Positions 54,387 to 62,700 of a DNA stretch of 64,000 nt are shown piece by piece (positions within the stretch are counted from its first letter, which is position 1; every line of letters begins with the position of its first letter). A model generated the notes under the pieces. The model had not been told where the DNA came from and searched no databases. It saw only the letters and a list, made by a program, of their open reading frames with translations. Made by a program: the position numbers and the translations under genes. Source of the DNA: Macrolepiota albuminosa (lineage: Eukaryota > Basidiomycota > Agaricomycetes > Agaricales > Agaricaceae); the NCBI GenBank assembly GCA_027475525.1, contig JAMWFC010000049.1, positions 4,696,947 through 4,760,946 on the forward strand, given 5' to 3'.

Positions 54387-55430
54387 TTATGGTCGTGAAT
54401 CTTTGTGGAGGTGAAATTCGTGAATGAAAAGAGGATGCTTGCGTTTGTGGAGAGCAGCGAGCTCGAATTCGGCCCGTACGGAGGGGTTATCCCTGAGGTA
54501 GGTCCTCCAAGCTTGCGAAGTCCAGCGACCGATAGCCATAATGACGTCTTCCGAGAGGCCTAAGGATGCGTAAAACGTGGCTCCTCCAGCACGCGGGGAG
54601 TGACCACCGTAAGTTCGATCGAGGAAAGAGGAAAGCTTAGAGTCGAACCAGGCTCGCGTCGGAATGGAACCATCTTGGCGGAGGAAGAGTGCAAAACGTG
54701 CACCGTGTATAGCGTCGCGACGAGACGTGTATTCACCGAGAAGATTAACTGGGTCAGCCACATTATGGTGGGCGAACATTACTTTAGAGCCCGTGAAAAA
54801 TCGGTCGGTTTTATGGTACGGCAGATCATAGGATGCGTATCCATGCGAGAACTGAAGAGAAGAACGTTTGATGATTTTGCGCCAGTCTAAAGCAGACTTC
54901 GACCTGATCACAAGTTCCCCCGAACGGTGGCATGCATAGAAAGCGCATGACATCAGGGTTGCAAACAACAGGTCGTCAAAGTCGTTAGACGTTCGAGCCC
55001 GGGTGACGAATCTTTGCAGGTGAGCGATTCGGAGAGGAAGTTTACGATGGATCGGATCCGCGCGAATTTTCTTTGCGCCTTTAATTGCAGCTTTTACGAG
55101 GGGATGTGATCTGTTAACGTCGAAATCGGGGTAGATATTACGAAGGAAGTGACCAGCGCCTGAGAGATATTTCGGTGCAGAAGCTATATATCTAGAAGTG
55201 AACGCTACATATTTAGACAGAGTTTGGGGAGTAGGGTCAATTGGAAGGTTGTGAGAGGAACAAAAATTGACGTAGTCTCGTGCTCCTGTAGCATAACAGG
55301 AGACTGTCGATTTTTCTATGGCTTCAGTTTGAACGTGAAGAGTCCAAGCGTCTAGATCAGCACTGGACATCGGTTGGCGGGCCGCTTTTCGAGACGACCC
55401 GCCAATTGCCTTCAAAAGGATTTGTTCCAT
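54387..55430 (-). CDS. Tyrosine recombinase (element B)
   Basis: Same 347-residue protein as in A and C, with R169, H277, R280 and Y311 present. One synonymous CpG/TpG difference from A and C lies at 54936. The ATG lies 19 nt inside the end of ORF2, a start-stop overlap that suggests coupled translation or a separate mRNA. Confidence 0.92.
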   Translation of the reverse strand: MEQILLKAIGGSSRKAARQPMSSADLDAWTLHVQTEAIEKSTVSCYATGARDYVNFCSSHNLPIDPTPQTLSKYVAFTSRYIASAPKYLSGAGHFLRNIYPDFDVNRSHPLVKAAIKGAKKIRADPIHRKLPLRIAHLQRFVTRARTSNDFDDLLFATLMSCAFYACHRSGELVIRSKSALDWRKIIKRSSLQFSHGYASYDLPYHKTDRFFTGSKVMFAHHNVADPVNLLGEYTSRRDAIHGARFALFLRQDGSIPTRAWFDSKLSSFLDRTYGGHSPRAGGATFYASLGLSEDVIMAIGRWTSQAWRTYLRDNPSVRAEFELAALHKRKHPLFIHEFHLHKDSRP

Positions 55431-57367
55431 CGCGCCGGCAGAGAGTCTCTAGGGGGCTCAAAGTCATGGACGCGGTAAGCAGGAAAACGGCGATGAAAAT
55501 CGTCGAAAAGGAGGCGTGATAAGAGGTCAGCCCGCGTGTTGTCCTTACCTGCTATGTGTCGAACACGCAAGTCTATTCCGGTTTCAATGATTATTCCAGC
55601 CACAGCCTTCACTACGGAGTTATGCATGTCTTCTGCTGCGCCGAGAGTGTTAAAGACTGAAACGGAGTCAAGACTATCAGTGAAAATAAGCAATCTTTTT
55701 GGAGGGTGATCGAAAGAAGCAACGTGATGGATGCTCGAGAGGATGGCCAATAGCTCAAGGAAGAAGATGTCGACTTTAGGCTTTGAGTGGTCCGGATTCA
55801 GCTTATAGACAAAACCATTCCCCGCATAGACAAATGCAAGGGCCAGTTTTAGACTAGCATCAGTCCATAAAACGAAATCGGCCGAAGCGTCGTCCCAATT
55901 TGTTGCGTCGAGGAATCTTATCCCTATTGCCGAAGGAAGAACCTTGAGCAGCCAAGACATATCATCTGTTACTTCCCTGTTGAGGAAAACTCCGGCATGC
56001 AGTGTTGTTTTAGATGCTATCTTTCGATATAACGACGATAATGCTGGGCGACCCCACGGTAATACATTGAGAAGCCAGTTGAGATGGCCAGCAAGGCGCA
56101 TCCAAGCACGGAGGGGTGGACGACGGTTGGGAGTGTTGACGAAGTCGAAAATCTTCGTGAAGATGTCATCGATGGAATCTTTGGTCAGAGTAATAGTGCC
56201 TTGGTTTATATCGACCCAGAATCCGATGATCTTAAGGCACTCCCCGAATTCTTGCTTCTTCTCGTCCCACGGACAGCCGATGGAGTCCCAAAGAATGAGA
56301 AGTTGAGCTTGGTGTCTTGGCCTTAATTTGCCTTTGAAGTTCACCAAGTCGGTGGCTCGGTCCCACGAAAAGAAGTCGTCCATGAAATCATGCAGGTCGG
56401 GCATATCTAATTTAGTAACCGCTAACCAGCACATTAAACCTGCCAGTGCGCACCAACAACGAGGGGAAGCTCGGTTCCCAAATACCAAACGGTGCACTAT
56501 GCGCCACACACCGTCAACCTTGACGAGCTGTCGTAGCTGCCACAAAGGGTGTGCAGGGAGATTTAGGAAAGCACTTGAGACATCAGATTTCCAAGTCACC
56601 AAAGACTCTGAAGGATGTCGGCGCTTAGCGTTGTAAAGTACTTGCCCAAATGTCCTCATGTCGTCATACTTCACCTTAACATCAGTTTTTGAGATGCCAT
56701 CGTTTAGACCGGAAGCTGTATGATCGGTTACGACTCTTGGTTTTCCCTTTTGCCAAACGACAAAAAGAGGAGACGATTTCATTCCTGGTAGAAGCTTGTC
56801 GATGTCGATGGGATCGGACCAACGTTTGGCTTCAATCTCTTTTTTCTGGAAGTCCCTGATGGCGTTGAGGTCCAAATCTTCCGTCGCGTAATTATCCAGA
56901 GGCTCCGCTGCATTCGAATCCCAATTCCCATCATCAAATGGCCAGAAACCTTCCCTGAGACCTTTCATGACTGATGCGACGAAAGGCTGGTTGGGGTGAT
57001 CCCAGAGCATGGCTTCAAAGGAATCAACATTGAAGGGTGTCTCAACGCGTATGTAATCTTTCATTGTTTCTAGTGTTGATCGGATATTAGGGTCGGAAAA
57101 TAAAACAGAAGGGGGAGATGGAAGTGGCGTAGCTGTCATAGTGTCACGAGCTGATGGAGACATAAGTGAGATATGAGAAGAACTGTTCCAGACGAAACCT
57201 CTACGAAAACGAGGTGAATTTTGAGTAAGAGAGTCATTAGGACGTTTGCGGATAGAAGAGAGAGATCTAGGCCCATGACTAATTGCCTCATCAACTCTAC
57301 GCCTCGAGTCCGCCTGTTGCTCGATGAGATTGACGTCGTGCTCTGAGCTTAGAGAGGCATTCCTCAT
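55412..57367 (-). CDS. Reverse transcriptase-RNase H, ORF2 (element B)
   Basis: Probable start at the ATG at 57367 (MRNASLSSEH), overlapping the ORF1 end by 71 nt, giving 651 residues. RT motif A is around Asp262 (TWKSDVSSAFLNL), motif B GNRASPRCWCALA, motif C FMDDFFSWD (Asp330, Asp331). RNase H acidic residues sit in LWTDASLKLALAF (Asp503), FFLELLAI (Glu538), FTDSLDSVS (Asp564) and GKDNTRADLLS. The frame is open far upstream, through all of ORF1 (to 58666), so the start is inferred from overlap style rather than a stop. No methyltransferase domain, which favours Ngaro over DIRS1-type. Confidence 0.85.
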   Translation of the reverse strand: MRNASLSSEHDVNLIEQQADSRRRVDEAISHGPRSLSSIRKRPNDSLTQNSPRFRRGFVWNSSSHISLMSPSARDTMTATPLPSPPSVLFSDPNIRSTLETMKDYIRVETPFNVDSFEAMLWDHPNQPFVASVMKGLREGFWPFDDGNWDSNAAEPLDNYATEDLDLNAIRDFQKKEIEAKRWSDPIDIDKLLPGMKSSPLFVVWQKGKPRVVTDHTASGLNDGISKTDVKVKYDDMRTFGQVLYNAKRRHPSESLVTWKSDVSSAFLNLPAHPLWQLRQLVKVDGVWRIVHRLVFGNRASPRCWCALAGLMCWLAVTKLDMPDLHDFMDDFFSWDRATDLVNFKGKLRPRHQAQLLILWDSIGCPWDEKKQEFGECLKIIGFWVDINQGTITLTKDSIDDIFTKIFDFVNTPNRRPPLRAWMRLAGHLNWLLNVLPWGRPALSSLYRKIASKTTLHAGVFLNREVTDDMSWLLKVLPSAIGIRFLDATNWDDASADFVLWTDASLKLALAFVYAGNGFVYKLNPDHSKPKVDIFFLELLAILSSIHHVASFDHPPKRLLIFTDSLDSVSVFNTLGAAEDMHNSVVKAVAGIIIETGIDLRVRHIAGKDNTRADLLSRLLFDDFHRRFPAYRVHDFEPPRDSLPARWNKSF

Positions 57368-58679
57368 TGTCTCTAGCTCTATGTTTATTCCCACACTCGC
57401 AGCAAACACCGTGCCGACGATTGTTCGAACACGGATCCACATTGCAATAACCCAGGTTCCAGTTTTGGCAAATCGTCGAGGCTCGCCTTTTGTTTGGAGT
57501 GAAACGAAAGAAGGAAGTACGCTTGGTTCCCAGCGTTGGGTGGGAAGCAGCCGCCGAGACGCCAATGAGCTGCGAAAGGAGAGGAATATGGAGCTCATTG
57601 GGATCGTTAAGCCTAAAAGGATTTCGTGCATATCTGTTTCGCGTGTCTGCATCGAAATTAATTGCCATCGAAACAGCTCCGAGAGAGGAACGAATGAAAT
57701 CAACGATTCTGCCACGATAAAAGGCCAGCTCAATCTTGCGATGCGGATAAAAGGATATAACTCCGTCTGCCCAAGCGTCAAAAACCCTGGCCCAGTCAGA
57801 TTCCGACAAAATCGGACGACGAGCAGTAGCATGATCCTTTTTGATAATGGAGAAACCCCCGATGAAGTCTTTCGGTTCATCGTTGTAGTCATAACCTTTG
57901 TCCAAGGTCGCGTAGAGCTTCTCGAAATCGACGTAGTGATCGAGTATGATGAGACGCCAAATAGATCGCGAAATGGGATCTTTGAGCTTCTTGAGTTGGG
58001 CGAGATTGACGAGAGAGTCGATGACTTTTTCTTTCCCATACTCCTGTCGGAGCTCCCACGTTTTGGCCAGGTGAGGGTCGAACGAAGCTTCGTCCTGAAA
58101 AGAAGCGAGGTGTGGCGCAATGGCGAGCAAGGAAGGAGGAATAGCGGCAACTTCTGAGTCCTTGGACTCAAAACCAGCGTTTTGGATATCAAATCGAGTG
58201 GGCTGATCCATCCTCGCATCTTTCCTGGAGGGGTCCACCTGATCGAGCAGAGATGCCCATGCAGCCGACTCGATTGCTTGGGCATGAGAGGACGATTGAA
58301 AGTCCGGACCTTGAACAGGGAGAGTTGCACTTCGATCTGGTCCTTTTGAATGTTCAGGTGGTACCGATGGGGAACATGGACGAGAGACATCAGGCTCTTC
58401 TCTAGCCTTCGCTTGTCGAATTTCAAGACGACGCTTGGCTGCGTCAATAAAGTCTCGAGCTTCGTCTGGTCTGAACCCCGATACTTGGAGAGAAACCACA
58501 AGATCTGAGAGGGTACGTGCTCCCTCGACTGTTTCGTCGACCAGTTTTTGACCAGCCTCTGATTTGGCACGGACTGCTTCAAGACTTTGATCATGACCAA
58601 AGACTTGTCCTTCTGGCACCTCACTAGCATGGCGGATACAAGTTTCACAACGGCAAGACTGGACATTCTCGGAGCTCAT
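57297..58679 (-). CDS. Gag-like ORF1 with Cys/His cluster (element B)
   Basis: 460 residues. The N-terminus has CRCETCIRH (a small Cys motif), then charged helices (about 25-95), a Pro/Ser linker and a helical core (about 170-390, e.g. YGKEKVIDSLVNLAQLKKL, FDAWADGVISFYPHRKIEL). At about 404-441 is a Cys/His cluster (CQNWNLGYC ... CSNNRRHGVCCECGNKH ... C), similar to the zinc-binding tail of DIRS/Ngaro gag proteins. It probably binds the RNA for particle formation. It differs from C by one residue (Asp versus Asn at 57941) and a few silent CpG changes. Confidence 0.8.
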   Translation of the reverse strand: MSSENVQSCRCETCIRHASEVPEGQVFGHDQSLEAVRAKSEAGQKLVDETVEGARTLSDLVVSLQVSGFRPDEARDFIDAAKRRLEIRQAKAREEPDVSRPCSPSVPPEHSKGPDRSATLPVQGPDFQSSSHAQAIESAAWASLLDQVDPSRKDARMDQPTRFDIQNAGFESKDSEVAAIPPSLLAIAPHLASFQDEASFDPHLAKTWELRQEYGKEKVIDSLVNLAQLKKLKDPISRSIWRLIILDHYVDFEKLYATLDKGYDYNDEPKDFIGGFSIIKKDHATARRPILSESDWARVFDAWADGVISFYPHRKIELAFYRGRIVDFIRSSLGAVSMAINFDADTRNRYARNPFRLNDPNELHIPLLSQLIGVSAAASHPTLGTKRTSFFRFTPNKRRASTICQNWNLGYCNVDPCSNNRRHGVCCECGNKHRARDNEECLSKLRARRQSHRATGGLEA

Positions 58680-58725
58680 GGATAGATGATGATGACGAGG
58701 ATGAACGAGTAGAAAATTGACGAAA

Positions 58726-58915
58726 AATATGTGTAAAATACACTAAATAATATTTAGATATTTCGCTAGTGGACGGCGCAATACAAACAACTTTTTGAGA
58801 GAGCGAAATATCGATGATTTATGGAGCAAGCGAAGAATAAATAGGGGGGCAATAAATAAAAGATAAACTGGGCAGCAGCAGGGGAAGGAGGTGGACGGAA
58901 GGTAAGGACTGCCGG
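58726..58915 (-). repeat. Leader repeat A1 of element B, all three introns precisely absent
   Basis: Compared with 53554-54103, three blocks of exactly 62, 53 and 56 nt are missing at CCCAG|TTTAT, CATCG|ATATT and CTAAA|TATTA (coding strand). Each absent block begins GT and ends AG. The 5' end is truncated at GGCAGTCC, where it joins the oppositely oriented element C with a possible CC microhomology. Confidence 0.93.
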
Positions 58916-59073
58916 TCACACCCGCACCTTTCCCTCTCCCCAGCTCGTATGCCGATCTCGGCACGGTGCCACAGTTCTGGCAGATGCCGTAGCGTGGTCA
59001 GCACGGCATGCGGTCTCAGACATCTTGGGCAGTCCTTACCTTCCGTCCACCTCCTTCCCCTGCTGCTGCCCAG

Positions 59074-59135
59074 GTGAGCGCCGTCGCGCTCTCTCACATT
59101 GTTTTATTCTCACCGAGATCCCCGTCTTTTCACAG
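59074..59135 (+). other. Leader intron 1 (62 nt)
   Basis: GTGAGC donor and TTTTCACAG acceptor with a TCTCAC/CTCACC branch-site-like sequence. Its intron status is shown by exact absence from the leader of element B. Confidence 0.88.
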
Positions 59136-59191
59136 TTTATCTTTTATTTATTGCCCCCCTATTTATTCTTCGCTTGCTCCATAAATCATCG

Positions 59192-59244
59192 GTGAGACTC
59201 CCCCTGCGTGGCCACCGGTGAGCCGGGCTCACCTCTCACCATAG
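59192..59244 (+). other. Leader intron 2 (53 nt)
   Basis: GTGAGA donor, CTCTCACCATAG acceptor region. Exactly absent from the leader of element B. Confidence 0.88.
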
Positions 59245-59303
59245 ATATTTCGCTCTCTCAAAAAGTTGTTTGTATTGCGCCGTCCACTAGCGAAATATCT
59301 AAA

Positions 59304-59359
59304 GTAAGTTCGCGATGGGAAGGTCGCGTCTTGGCCCCTCGCTCACTTCTTCACACCAG
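59304..59359 (+). other. Leader intron 3 (56 nt)
   Basis: GTAAGT donor, CTCACTTCTTCACACCAG acceptor region. Exactly absent from element B and tandemly duplicated with its 5' exon flank at 49818-49971. Confidence 0.88.
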
Positions 59360-59432
59360 TATTATTTAGTGTATTTTACACATATTTTTCGTCAATTTTC
59401 TACTCGTTCATCCTCGTCATCATCATCTATCC

Positions 59433-60815
59433 ATGAGCTCCGAGAATGTCCAGTCTTGCCGTTGTGAAACTTGTATCCGCCATGCTAGTGAGGTGCCAGA
59501 AGGACAAGTCTTTGGTCATGATCAAAGTCTTGAAGCAGTCCGTGCCAAATCAGAGGCTGGTCAAAAACTGGTCGACGAAACAGTCGAGGGAGCACGTACC
59601 CTCTCAGATCTTGTGGTTTCTCTCCAAGTATCGGGGTTCAGACCAGACGAAGCTCGAGACTTTATTGATGCAGCCAAGCGTCGTCTTGAAATTCGACAAG
59701 CGAAGGCTAGAGAAGAGCCTGATGTCTCTCGTCCATGTTCCCCATCGGTACCACCTGAACATTCAAAAGGACCAGATCGAAGTGCAACTCTCCCTGTTCA
59801 AGGTCCGGACTTTCAATCGTCCTCTCATGCCCAAGCAATCGAGTCGGCTGCATGGGCATCTCTGCTCGATCAGGTGGACCCCTCCAGGAAAGATGCGAGG
59901 ATGGATCAGCCCACTCGATTTGATATCCAAAACGCTGGTTTTGAGTCCAAGGACTCAGAAGTTGCCGCTATTCCTCCTTCCTTGCTCGCCATTGCGCCAC
60001 ACCTCGCTTCTTTTCAGGACGAAGCTTCGTTCGACCCTCACCTGGCCAAAACGTGGGAGCTCCGACAGGAGTATGGGAAAGAAAAAGTCATCGACTCTCT
60101 CGTCAATCTCGCCCAACTCAAGAAGCTCAAAGATCCCATTTCGCGATCTATTTGGCGTCTCATCATACTCAATCACTACGTCGATTTCGAGAAGCTCTAC
60201 GCGACCTTGGACAAAGGTTATGACTACAACGATGAACCGAAAGACTTCATCGGGGGTTTCTCCATTATCAAAAAGGATCATGCTACTGCTCGTCGTCCGA
60301 TTTTGTCGGAATCTGACTGGGCCAGGGTTTTTGACGCTTGGGCGGACGGAGTTATATCCTTTTATCCGCATCGCAAGATTGAGCTGGCCTTTTATCGTGG
60401 CAGAATCGTTGATTTCATTCGTTCCTCTCTCGGAGCTGTTTCGATGGCAATTAATTTCGATGCAGACACGCGAAACAGATATGCACGAAATCCTTTTAGG
60501 CTTAACGATCCCAATGAGCTCCATATTCCTCTCCTTTCGCAGCTCATTGGCGTCTCGGCGGCTGCTTCCCACCCAACGCTGGGAACCAAGCGTACTTCCT
60601 TCTTTCGTTTCACTCCAAACAAAAGGCGAGCCTCGACGATTTGCCAAAACTGGAACCTGGGTTATTGCAATGTGGATCCGTGTTCGAACAATCGTCGGCA
60701 CGGTGTTTGCTGCGAGTGTGGGAATAAACATAGAGCTAGAGACAATGAGGAATGCCTCTCTAAGCTCAGAGCACGACGTCAATCTCATCGAGCAACAGGC
60801 GGACTCGAGGCGTAG
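59433..60815 (+). CDS. Gag-like ORF1 with Cys/His cluster (element C)
   Basis: 460 residues, same protein as in B except Asn for Asp in the helical core (codon at 60171). The ATG lies 38 nt after the leader repeat end, in AT-rich sequence. The same DNA is also open in the ORF2 frame and has a long antisense frame (60788-59955); I treat the latter as a shadow. Confidence 0.8.
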   Translation: MSSENVQSCRCETCIRHASEVPEGQVFGHDQSLEAVRAKSEAGQKLVDETVEGARTLSDLVVSLQVSGFRPDEARDFIDAAKRRLEIRQAKAREEPDVSRPCSPSVPPEHSKGPDRSATLPVQGPDFQSSSHAQAIESAAWASLLDQVDPSRKDARMDQPTRFDIQNAGFESKDSEVAAIPPSLLAIAPHLASFQDEASFDPHLAKTWELRQEYGKEKVIDSLVNLAQLKKLKDPISRSIWRLIILNHYVDFEKLYATLDKGYDYNDEPKDFIGGFSIIKKDHATARRPILSESDWARVFDAWADGVISFYPHRKIELAFYRGRIVDFIRSSLGAVSMAINFDADTRNRYARNPFRLNDPNELHIPLLSQLIGVSAAASHPTLGTKRTSFFRFTPNKRRASTICQNWNLGYCNVDPCSNNRRHGVCCECGNKHRARDNEECLSKLRARRQSHRATGGLEA

Positions 60816-62700
60816 AGTTGATGAGGCAATTAGTCATGGGCCTAGATCTCTCTCTTCTATCCGCAAACGTCCTAATGACTCTCTTACTCAAAATTCACCT
60901 CGTTTTCGTAGAGGTTTCGTCTGGAACAGTTCTTCTCATATCTCACTTATGTCTCCATCAGCTCGTGACACTATGACAGCTACGCCACTTCCATCTCCCC
61001 CTTCTGTTTTATTTTCCGACCCTAATATCCGATCAACACTAGAAACAATGAAAGATTACATACGCGTTGAGACACCCTTCAATGTTGATTCCTTTGAAGC
61101 CATGCTCTGGGATCACCCCAACCAGCCTTTCGTCGCATCAGTCATGAAAGGTCTCAGGGAAGGTTTCTGGCCATTTGATGATGGGAATTGGGATTCGAAT
61201 GCAGCGGAGCCTCTGGATAATTACGCGACGGAAGATTTGGACCTCAACGCCATCAGGGACTTCCAGAAAAAAGAGATTGAAGCCAAACGTTGGTCCGATC
61301 CCATCGACATCGACAAGCTTCTACCAGGAATGAAATCGTCTCCTCTTTTTGTCGTTTGGCAAAAGGGAAAACCAAGAGTCGTAACCGATCATACAGCTTC
61401 CGGTCTAAACGATGGCATCTCAAAAACTGATGTTAAGGTGAAGTATGACGACATGAGGACATTTGGGCAAGTACTTTACAACGCTAAGCGCCGACATCCT
61501 TCAGAGTCTTTGGTGACTTGGAAATCTGATGTCTCAAGTGCTTTCCTAAATCTCCCTGCACACCCTTTGTGGCAGCTACGACAGCTCGTCAAGGTTGACG
61601 GTGTGTGGCGCATAGTGCACCGTTTGGTATTTGGGAACCGAGCTTCCCCTCGTTGTTGGTGCGCACTGGCAGGTTTAATGTGCTGGTTAGCGGTTACTAA
61701 ATTAGATATGCCCGACCTGCATGATTTCATGGACGACTTCTTTTCGTGGGACCGAGCCACCGACTTGGTGAACTTCAAAGGCAAATTAAGGCCAAGACAC
61801 CAAGCTCAACTTCTCATTCTTTGGGACTCCATCGGCTGTCCGTGGGACGAGAAGAAGCAAGAATTCGGGGAGTGCCTTAAGATCATCGGATTCTGGGTCG
61901 ATATAAACCAAGGCACTATTACTCTGACCAAAGATTCCATCGATGACATCTTCACGAAGATTTTCGACTTCGTCAACACTCCCAACCGTCGTCCACCCCT
62001 CCGTGCTTGGATGCGCCTTGCTGGCCATCTCAACTGGCTTCTCAATGTATTACCGTGGGGTCGCCCAGCATTATCGTCGTTATATCGAAAGATAGCATCT
62101 AAAACAACACTGCATGCCGGAGTTTTCCTCAACAGGGAAGTAACAGATGATATGTCTTGGCTGCTCAAGGTTCTTCCTTCGGCAATAGGGATAAGATTCC
62201 TCGACGCAACAAATTGGGACGACGCTTCGGCCGATTTCGTTTTATGGACTGATGCTAGTCTAAAACTGGCCCTTGCATTTGTCTATGCGGGGAATGGTTT
62301 TGTCTATAAGCTGAATCCGGACCACTCAAAGCCTAAAGTCGACATCTTCTTCCTTGAGCTATTGGCCATCCTCTCGAGCATCCATCACGTTGCTTCTTTC
62401 GATCACCCTCCAAAAAGATTGCTTATTTTCACTGATAGTCTTGACTCCGTTTCAGTCTTTAACACTCTCGGCGCAGCAGAAGACATGCATAACTCCGTAG
62501 TGAAGGCTGTGGCTGGAATAATCATTGAAACCGGAATAGACTTGCGTGTTCGACACATAGCAGGTAAGGACAACACGCGGGCTGACCTCTTATCACGCCT
62601 CCTTTTCGACGATTTTCATCGCCGTTTTCCTGCTTACCGCGTCCATGACTTTGAGCCCCCTAGAGACTCTCTGCCGGCGCGATGGAACAAATCCTTTTGA
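60745..62700 (+). CDS. Reverse transcriptase-RNase H, ORF2 (element C)
   Basis: 651 residues from the proposed ATG at 60745, 71 nt inside the end of ORF1. RT and RNase H active-site residues are as in element B. The last codons overlap the recombinase ATG (62682). The chain of short overlaps ORF1/ORF2/recombinase is shared by B and C. Confidence 0.85.
   Translation: MRNASLSSEHDVNLIEQQADSRRRVDEAISHGPRSLSSIRKRPNDSLTQNSPRFRRGFVWNSSSHISLMSPSARDTMTATPLPSPPSVLFSDPNIRSTLETMKDYIRVETPFNVDSFEAMLWDHPNQPFVASVMKGLREGFWPFDDGNWDSNAAEPLDNYATEDLDLNAIRDFQKKEIEAKRWSDPIDIDKLLPGMKSSPLFVVWQKGKPRVVTDHTASGLNDGISKTDVKVKYDDMRTFGQVLYNAKRRHPSESLVTWKSDVSSAFLNLPAHPLWQLRQLVKVDGVWRIVHRLVFGNRASPRCWCALAGLMCWLAVTKLDMPDLHDFMDDFFSWDRATDLVNFKGKLRPRHQAQLLILWDSIGCPWDEKKQEFGECLKIIGFWVDINQGTITLTKDSIDDIFTKIFDFVNTPNRRPPLRAWMRLAGHLNWLLNVLPWGRPALSSLYRKIASKTTLHAGVFLNREVTDDMSWLLKVLPSAIGIRFLDATNWDDASADFVLWTDASLKLALAFVYAGNGFVYKLNPDHSKPKVDIFFLELLAILSSIHHVASFDHPPKRLLIFTDSLDSVSVFNTLGAAEDMHNSVVKAVAGIIIETGIDLRVRHIAGKDNTRADLLSRLLFDDFHRRFPAYRVHDFEPPRDSLPARWNKSF

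Larger units (their letters stand above)
53474..58915 (-). mobile_element. Ngaro-like element B with spliced 5' leader
   Basis: Order on the minus strand: leader repeat without introns (58915-58726), ORF1, ORF2, recombinase, 3' region B1 with TATA box, second leader repeat with all introns (54103-53554), then a partial B2 (about 53525-53474) that repeats part of B1 (AGTCGCTTTTTCGCCTCTC ... GGGTCAC). The arrangement A1-ORFs-B1-A2-B2 is the split direct repeat layout of Ngaro elements. All ORFs are open. Its 5' end abuts element C head to head at 58915/58916. Confidence 0.85.
58916..59395 (+). repeat. Leader repeat A1 of element C, introns retained
   Basis: It matches A2 of element B from GGTCACACCCGC to CGTCAA. 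It carries the three introns listed separately and is untranslated: no ATG-started frame of note before ORF1. Confidence 0.88.

Noticed and set aside
59955..60788. 277-codon antisense frame opposite ORF1 (also 57324-58157)
   Set aside because: No domain, no promoter or introns, and it follows the codon pattern of ORF1; most likely a shadow.
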